DNA of 11,236 nucleotides from an uncultured Clostridia bacterium (GTDB taxonomy: Bacteria > Bacillota > Clostridia > Lachnospirales > Anaerotignaceae): assembly GCA_958420075.1 (NCBI GenBank), contig CATZIM010000034.1, forward strand, positions 1-11,236, given 5' to 3'. The notes below the pieces were generated by a model that had not been told where the DNA came from, searched no databases, and saw only the letters and a program-made list of their open reading frames with translations. Shown in pieces: positions 6,909 to 11,236 of this stretch (its first letter is position 1; every line of letters begins with the position of its first letter). A program made the translations under genes and the position numbers.

Positions 6909-7675
6909 ATGTATCAAGAAGAATTTATGGCTGTAGGTCAAGCGTCTATTGGAAAAGTAAATTTTTTAAGAAAGAATCCAGTGGGATATTTTCTTGCATC
7001 CATGTTGGCAGGAATTTATGTGGGATTTGGTATCTTATTGATTCCATTGGAGGGCAATTGGCAGGGGCATCGTACACAAAGGTGGTGATGGGCATTTCCT
7101 TTGGTATTGCCCTGAGTTTGGTGATTATTGGAGGTGCAGAACTTTTTACTGGCAATAACTTCGTCATGGCAAGTGGAATGCTGCAAAGAAAAGTAAGTTT
7201 GCAACAATCCTTAAAACTGTGGATTGTGTGTTTTCTTGGGAATTGGCTGGGAGCTATTGTCATTGCAGCAGTTTTTGTAGGTACTGGACTGGCAGGTGGA
7301 AATCAGATTGGAGATTTTATCATTACATCAGCCGCATCTAAGATGTCAGCGGGTATGCTTTCTCTGTTTTTCCGGGGTGCGCTGTGTAATATGTTAGTAT
7401 GTCTGGCAGTATGGTGCGGATTCCGTTGTAAGAGTGAAAGCGCGAAGCTTATTATGATTTTTTGGTGTCTCTTTGCATTCATCACAACAGGATTTGAGCA
7501 CAGCATCGCCAATATGACACTGTTTACATCTGCCATCTTGCTGGATGGAACAGGAACGATTACTCTGACTGGGTATATGTATAATTTGTTTTTTGTAACA
7601 TTAGGGAACATGGCAGGAGCTATCTTAGGTCTTGCGATTCCTTATGGAATGATTGGGAAAAAGAAAGAGGTGTAA
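6909..7675 (+). pseudogene. FNT-family channel (hydrosulfide/formate/nitrite type), frameshifted
   Basis: The gene starts well: AAGGGAGG lies 7 bases before the ATG at 6909. The frame reads through 45 sensible residues ending in SMLAGIYVGFGILLI. After base 7043 the matching reading moves to another frame, where IGGQLAGASYTKVVMG and the rest of the protein continue to 7675. As written, the first frame stops at 7086-7088 after 59 residues. One missing base, or four, near 7044-7045 explains it; restored, the protein would have about 255 residues, normal for the family. Family signatures are GAELFTGN, GNWLGA and FEHSIANM, with about six membrane segments. FNT proteins are pentameric anion channels. 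The member found in asr operons of Clostridium difficile conducts hydrosulfide, which suits a gene opening this operon. The frameshift may be a true mutation or a sequence error; no slippery heptamer supports programmed frameshifting. Confidence 0.82.
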
Positions 7676-7677
7676 TT

Positions 7678-8704
7678 ATGGGCTATTGTTTTACAGAAGA
7701 TGGGATGAAGTCTGTCTGGAGTGAATTGGAAAAGCGGTATGATATCTACGCACCCAAGTATTTTGCAGGAAAGGGAAGATTTTCCGACACAGACTGTGTG
7801 CGGTATGGGCAAGTGCACAGTGCAGCAGAGATTGTATTTGACAAGAAAGCGGAATATTCGGCGAAAGAATTTCTTCTACCCAATGCGGAAACACTGTTTT
7901 ACTTTACAGAAGATCATATCCGCGAAAGTGCCTGCAAGGAAAAAGAAATGCTGATTTTTTTGAGAAGCTGTGATCTGCATGCCATTAAGCGGTTGGATGC
8001 CGTATATCTGCGTATATCTGGAACAGGGGTTTATTGATGGCTATTATAAGCGCCTCAGAGATAAAGTAAAATTTGTTTTGATGGGCTGCTCCAAGGCTTT
8101 TGATACATGTTTCTGCGTAGATATGGGAACAAACAAAAGTGACGATTATGACATGAGTATGGATAAAGTCGATGGTAAATACTACATGGACTGCAAAATG
8201 GAAGAATGGGCAGAACTGTTTGCGCATAATGCGGAAAAGCTTCAAGACGTACAACCTGCTTATGTAACAGAAACGGAAACACATGTAAATTTGCCAACAC
8301 AGATGCCAAAAGCAATGCTTCAGAGTGATTTTTGGAGAGAATACGATGGCAGATGTATTGCCTGTGGCAGATGTAATTTTGTTTGTCCCACTTGTACCTG
8401 TTTTACGATGCAGGATATGTATTATACAGAAAATGGCAAGGCTGGGGAAAGACGCAGAGTATGGGCATCCTGCATGGTAGATGGTTATGCGGATGTTGCT
8501 GGTGGCGGTACTTATCGAAAAAAACATGGGGAACGCATGCGATATAAAGTACTTCATAAAGTTTGGGAATTCCAGAAAAAACATGGTTATACCATGTGTG
8601 TAGGATGCGGCAGATGTGATGATATTTGTCCGGAATATATTTCTTTCTCTCATTGTGTGAATGAATTGGAAAAAGCTTGCAAGGAGGTAATGGAAAATGA
8701 ATGA
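7678..8704 (+). pseudogene. asrA: Anaerobic sulfite reductase subunit A, broken by a 10-bp duplication
   Basis: AsrA is the iron-sulfur electron-transfer subunit of NADH-dependent anaerobic sulfite reductase. The first frame (7678-8037) gives 119 residues, normal up to RSCDLHAIKRLDAVYL, and then runs into a false end. The second frame resumes with EQGFIDGYYKRLRDKVKF and contains both ferredoxin motifs. In the restored numbering these are C223, C226, C229, C233 (CIACGRCNFVC) and C304, C307, C310, C314 (CVGCGRCDDIC). The break is exactly the tandem repeat at 8001-8020; deleting one copy gives a continuous 338-residue protein, the expected length. As written, the truncated product has no cluster-binding cysteines and should be inactive. 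The ATG at 7678 has GAGGTG 5 bases upstream and lies 2 bases after the channel gene stop. Its 3' end overlaps asrB by 8 bases. Confidence 0.9.
8001..8020 (+). repeat. 10-bp perfect tandem duplication inside asrA
   Basis: CGTATATCTG occurs twice back to back (8001-8010 and 8011-8020). Ten bases shift the frame by one. With one copy the codons read A-V-Y-L-E-Q-G-F, joining the two halves of AsrA seamlessly. Such duplications arise by replication slippage and can be lost the same way. Confidence 0.95.
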
Positions 8705-9491
8705 AAACGTATATGTGCCATTTTTGTCAAAAATCCAAAAGGTCATTCGGCATACATCCATTGAGTATACATTTCGTATGGAATATCATGGCAACGTAAA
8801 ACCTGGACAGTTTTTTGAAGTTTCTATGCCGAAATATGGAGAAGCACCCATTTCAGTCAGCGGCATTGGAGAGGACTATGTGGATTTGACAATCCGTCGT
8901 GTTGGAAAAGTTACCAATGAAATTTTCGAAAAATACGAAGGAAATTCTCTGTTTTTGAGAGGACCTTATGGAAATGGTTTTGTAGTTTCAGACTATGCAG
9001 GCAGTGAATTGGTTATCGTTGCTGGAGGTACAGGAGTATCTCCTGTTCGTGGAGTTATCTCTTACTTTGGAAACCATCCTGAGGAACATAATGGAATGAC
9101 TTTGATTGCAGGCTTTAAATCAGATGATGACATTTTGTTCCGGAAGGATTTTGAAACATGGAAAAAGCAAATGGATGTGATTTTGACAGTTGATAAAGGC
9201 GAGCCTTCTCCAAATCGTCAGGTTGGATTGGTCACATCTTTCATTCCGCAGTTGGAACTGAAGGAGGTTACATCCGCAAAAGCCATTGTAGTCGGTCCAC
9301 CTGCCATAATGCGTTTTACAACAGCAGCACTGTTGGAGAGAGGTTTTAAAGAAGAAAATATCTGGATTTCTCAGGAAAGAAAAATGTGTTGCGGGCTTGG
9401 AAAATGTGGTCATTGCCGTATCAACGATAAATATGTCTGTCTGGATGGACCCGTATTTCCCTATACAGTAGGGAAAAATCTGTTGGATTGA
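8697..9491 (+). CDS. asrB: Anaerobic sulfite reductase subunit B
   Basis: This 264-residue flavoprotein of the ferredoxin-NADP reductase/PyrK type should take electrons from NAD(P)H and pass them through AsrA to the siroheme subunit AsrC. An N-terminal FAD-binding barrel (about 5-98) contains KPGQFFEVS, ISVSGIG and GPYGNGF. The nucleotide-binding domain (about 103-225) contains VAGGTGVSPVRG and VVGPPAIM. A C-terminal [2Fe-2S] site has C232, C237, C240 and C248 (CGLGKCGHC...C). All expected residues are present, so this gene looks intact even though asrA upstream is not. AAGGAGG (8682-8688) lies 8 bases before the ATG, inside the asrA end. The overlap with asrA suggests translational coupling, so early termination in asrA may reduce its translation. 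Confidence 0.95.
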   Translation: MNENVYVPFLSKIQKVIRHTSIEYTFRMEYHGNVKPGQFFEVSMPKYGEAPISVSGIGEDYVDLTIRRVGKVTNEIFEKYEGNSLFLRGPYGNGFVVSDYAGSELVIVAGGTGVSPVRGVISYFGNHPEEHNGMTLIAGFKSDDDILFRKDFETWKKQMDVILTVDKGEPSPNRQVGLVTSFIPQLELKEVTSAKAIVVGPPAIMRFTTAALLERGFKEENIWISQERKMCCGLGKCGHCRINDKYVCLDGPVFPYTVGKNLLD

Positions 9492-9503
9492 GGAGGGAAC
9501 GTA

Positions 9504-10469
9504 ATGGATATCAATACGAAAAAATTGAAGAAAAACGCATTTCGTGTAACAAAGGTGCGGAATAAAACTGCTTCCCGTATCCGTGTGCCCGGCGGTCATC
9601 TGGAGGCAAAATACTTGCCTGTGTTGCAGCATATCGCGGAAACATATGGTGATGGAACATTGCATATTACCAACCGTCAGGGATTTGAGATTCCGGGCAT
9701 TGATTTTGAAAAGATGGTAGAGGTAAACGCTTTGTTGGAAAGCATCATCACAGGCATGGATATCAATCGTGAAGAAGAAAATGGGGGTTATCCGGCAGCA
9801 GGTACAAGAAATATTGCTGCTTGCGTAGGGAATCGCGTTTGCCCATATGCATGTTATGATACAACAGCTTTTGCTCAGAGAATTGAAAAAGCTGTTTTCC
9901 CTAATGATCTTCATTTTAAGATTGCGCTGACGGGCTGTTCCAATGACTGTGCGAAGGTGAGAATGCATGACTTTGGCATCATTGGTATGACAGAACCACA
10001 GTTTGAGCCTGACAGATGCGTAACCTGTGGTGCTTGTGTGAAAGCCTGCACAAAAAAATCAACAGGTGCTTTGACAATGGTGAATTTTCGTCCCCAAAGA
10101 GACGCGCAAAGATGCATTGGTTGTGGGGAATGTGTTTTGGCTTGTCCTAATATGGCATGGACAAGAAGTGAAGAAAAATACTATCGTCTGACACTGTTAG
10201 GCAGATCTGGGAAAAAGAATCCCAGATTGGGAGAAAACTTCGTCAAGTGGATTGATGCGGATAGTATCGTTCAGATTATTTTGAATACGTACGAATATGT
10301 GGAAAAATATATTGATCCAGAAGCCCCTGGCGGAAAGGAACATATTGGTTATATCGTAGATCGTACAGGATTTGAGGAGTTCTATAAATGGGCAATGAAA
10401 GGAGTACACCTCTCTGATAAAGCAGAAATTACATCTCCTATGTATTGGTCCGGAATTCGTTATAAATAA
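9504..10469 (+). CDS. asrC: Anaerobic sulfite reductase subunit C (siroheme catalytic subunit)
   Basis: This 321-residue protein is the catalytic subunit that reduces sulfite to sulfide with six electrons. The N-terminal nitrite/sulfite reductase half-domain includes HITNRQGFEIPG. The siroheme-[4Fe-4S] ligands are C107 and C113 (ACVGNRVC) with C145 and C149 (TGCSNDC). A double ferredoxin insertion follows, with C172, C175, C178, C182 and C204, C207, C210, C214. The C-terminal part completes the reductase fold. Length and residues are typical of AsrC, and nothing is missing. AGGAGGG (9491-9497) lies 6 bases before the ATG, 12 bases after the asrB stop. The protein is cytoplasmic. Without a working AsrA, the electron path from AsrB is presumably cut. 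Confidence 0.96.
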   Translation: MDINTKKLKKNAFRVTKVRNKTASRIRVPGGHLEAKYLPVLQHIAETYGDGTLHITNRQGFEIPGIDFEKMVEVNALLESIITGMDINREEENGGYPAAGTRNIAACVGNRVCPYACYDTTAFAQRIEKAVFPNDLHFKIALTGCSNDCAKVRMHDFGIIGMTEPQFEPDRCVTCGACVKACTKKSTGALTMVNFRPQRDAQRCIGCGECVLACPNMAWTRSEEKYYRLTLLGRSGKKNPRLGENFVKWIDADSIVQIILNTYEYVEKYIDPEAPGGKEHIGYIVDRTGFEEFYKWAMKGVHLSDKAEITSPMYWSGIRYK

Positions 10470-10479
10470 GGGGAGTACT

Positions 10480-11007
10480 ATGTCTTACTTTACATGTGTA
10501 GAAACTGCAAAGAAAGAATTATTATGTGCATTAATCGGATTAAGCAGAGCCATTGAAGGTAATGAATCAAAGTGCACCAGACATACCCAAAAAATATTTT
10601 TGGATGGACTATATATGATTACATTGTCAGAGATGATGATTACATATCAAGAAATCATGTGTCATATTACTTTGCTTCATGGGGAAAAACAGCGTTTCGT
10701 ACCAAGATGTTCCACTTGCAAGAAGAAATGTGGACGAAACGATGATTTTCCAAAAGATAAGATGGAAAGTTTGTCAGAATATGCATACCAACTTTTGCAA
10801 AGTATATTGTCTATTGGTCTCTTTGTGTCTCATCAAGGGATTGATATCAAAACAAAGAATCAAGCAACTGATTTCCTATATAAAGCTTTATTTCAAGTTG
10901 GTAATACAAATAAACAAAATCCTCTTTTTTATGAAAATTATAGGAAAGAAGGAGGAGAGATATTTCAAATGATTTTAAATCAATATTTTTCCTTGGAGTA
11001 TAAATGA
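10480..11007 (+). CDS. Unknown helical cysteine-containing protein, last gene of the asr operon
   Basis: I do not recognise this 175-residue protein with confidence. It starts 10 bases after asrC with its own ribosome site (GGGGAG at 10470-10475), so it belongs to the same transcript. It has no signal peptide or membrane segment and appears almost wholly alpha-helical. Seven cysteines lie at 6, 16, 32, 61, 77, 80 and 84. The last three form CSTCKKKCGRND, a plausible metal or iron-sulfur site. The pattern of a C..C...CG motif followed by a helix is faintly reminiscent of the N-terminal part of hybrid-cluster (hydroxylamine reductase) proteins; this is a weak impression, not an assignment. An accessory role in sulfite reduction, cluster handling or sulfide response is inferred only from position. 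Confidence 0.75.
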   Translation: MSYFTCVETAKKELLCALIGLSRAIEGNESKCTRHTQKIFLDGLYMITLSEMMITYQEIMCHITLLHGEKQRFVPRCSTCKKKCGRNDDFPKDKMESLSEYAYQLLQSILSIGLFVSHQGIDIKTKNQATDFLYKALFQVGNTNKQNPLFYENYRKEGGEIFQMILNQYFSLEYK

Positions 11008-11102
11008 TTAGAAATCGTAATTTATGATGGTTAAGCAAATTATCTACACAATATAAAACATCAGAGTACCAAGCCAACGAAATGTTTGGAATACACCAAA
11101 AG

Positions 11103-11140
11103 AAAGAAGCGGAGTATAGATAGACTCCGCTTCTTTTTTT
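11103..11140 (+). terminator. Rho-independent terminator of the asr operon
   Basis: A perfect 13-bp stem (11103-11115 with 11124-11136) closes the 8-base loop ATAGATAG and runs into a long T tract. It lies 95 bases after the last gene of the operon. The 95 bases after it, to the window end, show no gene I can support. Confidence 0.92.
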
Positions 11141-11236
11141 AGACTATAAAAATTTGGAATATAGAAACGAGATGCAAAGAAGCAAAAAGCTACTATCCAT
11201 CCATGAAAACCATTGGCAAAGATATGTATCTTTCTC

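Noticed and set aside
7038..7062. Programmed ribosomal frameshifting in the channel gene.
   Set aside because: There is no slippery heptamer, stimulatory Shine-Dalgarno-like sequence or hairpin at the frame change, and FNT genes are not known for recoding.
7970..8704. A separate 244-residue ferredoxin-like gene starting at 7970.
   Set aside because: It is the out-of-frame 3' part of asrA. Its first 17 residues are nonsense, and the real AsrA sequence begins in this frame just after the 10-bp duplication.
7985..8761. A 258-residue minus-strand open frame.
   Set aside because: It lies antisense to asrA, which has strong ferredoxin motifs on the + strand, and its translation resembles no family I know.
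9120..9968. A 282-residue minus-strand open frame.
   Set aside because: It is antisense to well-supported asrB and asrC and is rich in Cys, Phe and His in the manner of a shadow frame.
11172..11236. A short open frame starting with ATG at 11172 (MQRSKKLLSIHENHWQ) and another ATG at 11203, both running off the window end.
   Set aside because: Neither has a convincing ribosome site or recognisable residues, and too little is visible; the start of a real gene cannot be excluded.

Overview
The window looks like chromosomal DNA of a low-GC, anaerobic, probably gut-dwelling Bacillota (Lachnospiraceae or Erysipelotrichaceae type). The evidence is the AT-rich codon use, strong AAGGAGG-type ribosome binding sites, an OmpR/sensor-kinase pair, a lipoprotein glycosidase of the kind aimed at host O-glycans, and an anaerobic sulfite reductase (asr) operon. 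Genus assignment is inference. Every gene I can support is on the + strand.

Region 1 (1-2635): the 3' part of a metallophosphoesterase, then a tightly coupled OmpR-family response regulator and a membrane histidine kinase whose genes overlap by ATGA, closed by a strong terminator. Region 2 (2729-5170): a large lipoprotein resembling glycoside hydrolases of the GH101/GH129 group, preceded by a promoter whose -35 lies in an 11-bp-period direct repeat (TTGTCACA twice). Such repeats are typical OmpR-family sites, so the upstream two-component system may control the glycosidase. Region 3 (5171-5402): a start-less, shortened remnant of a DUF3846-type gene, usually carried by conjugative elements or plasmids.

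Region 4 (5478-6822): a pyridoxamine-phosphate-oxidase-like (Nim-type) flavoprotein and a Crp/Fnr-family regulator. Region 5 (6843-11140): an operon of a formate/nitrite-transporter-family channel (probably the hydrosulfide channel type), asrA, asrB, asrC and a small cysteine-containing protein of unknown function, ending in a strong terminator. The palindrome GTTGC-CTGY-GCAAC occurs upstream of both the flavoprotein gene and the asr operon. In both places it sits at the same distance from a -10-like hexamer, in the position expected of a Crp/Fnr class II activator. The regulator gene between the two sites is the obvious candidate to bind them.

The most striking point is that the first two genes of the asr operon are both broken as written. 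The channel gene has a frameshift near 7044. asrA is put out of frame by a perfect 10-bp tandem duplication (8001-8020); removing one copy restores a continuous protein of 338 residues. asrB, asrC and the last gene are intact. This could be recent loss of sulfite reduction, a reversible repeat-based switch in asrA, or sequence error; the sequence alone cannot decide.
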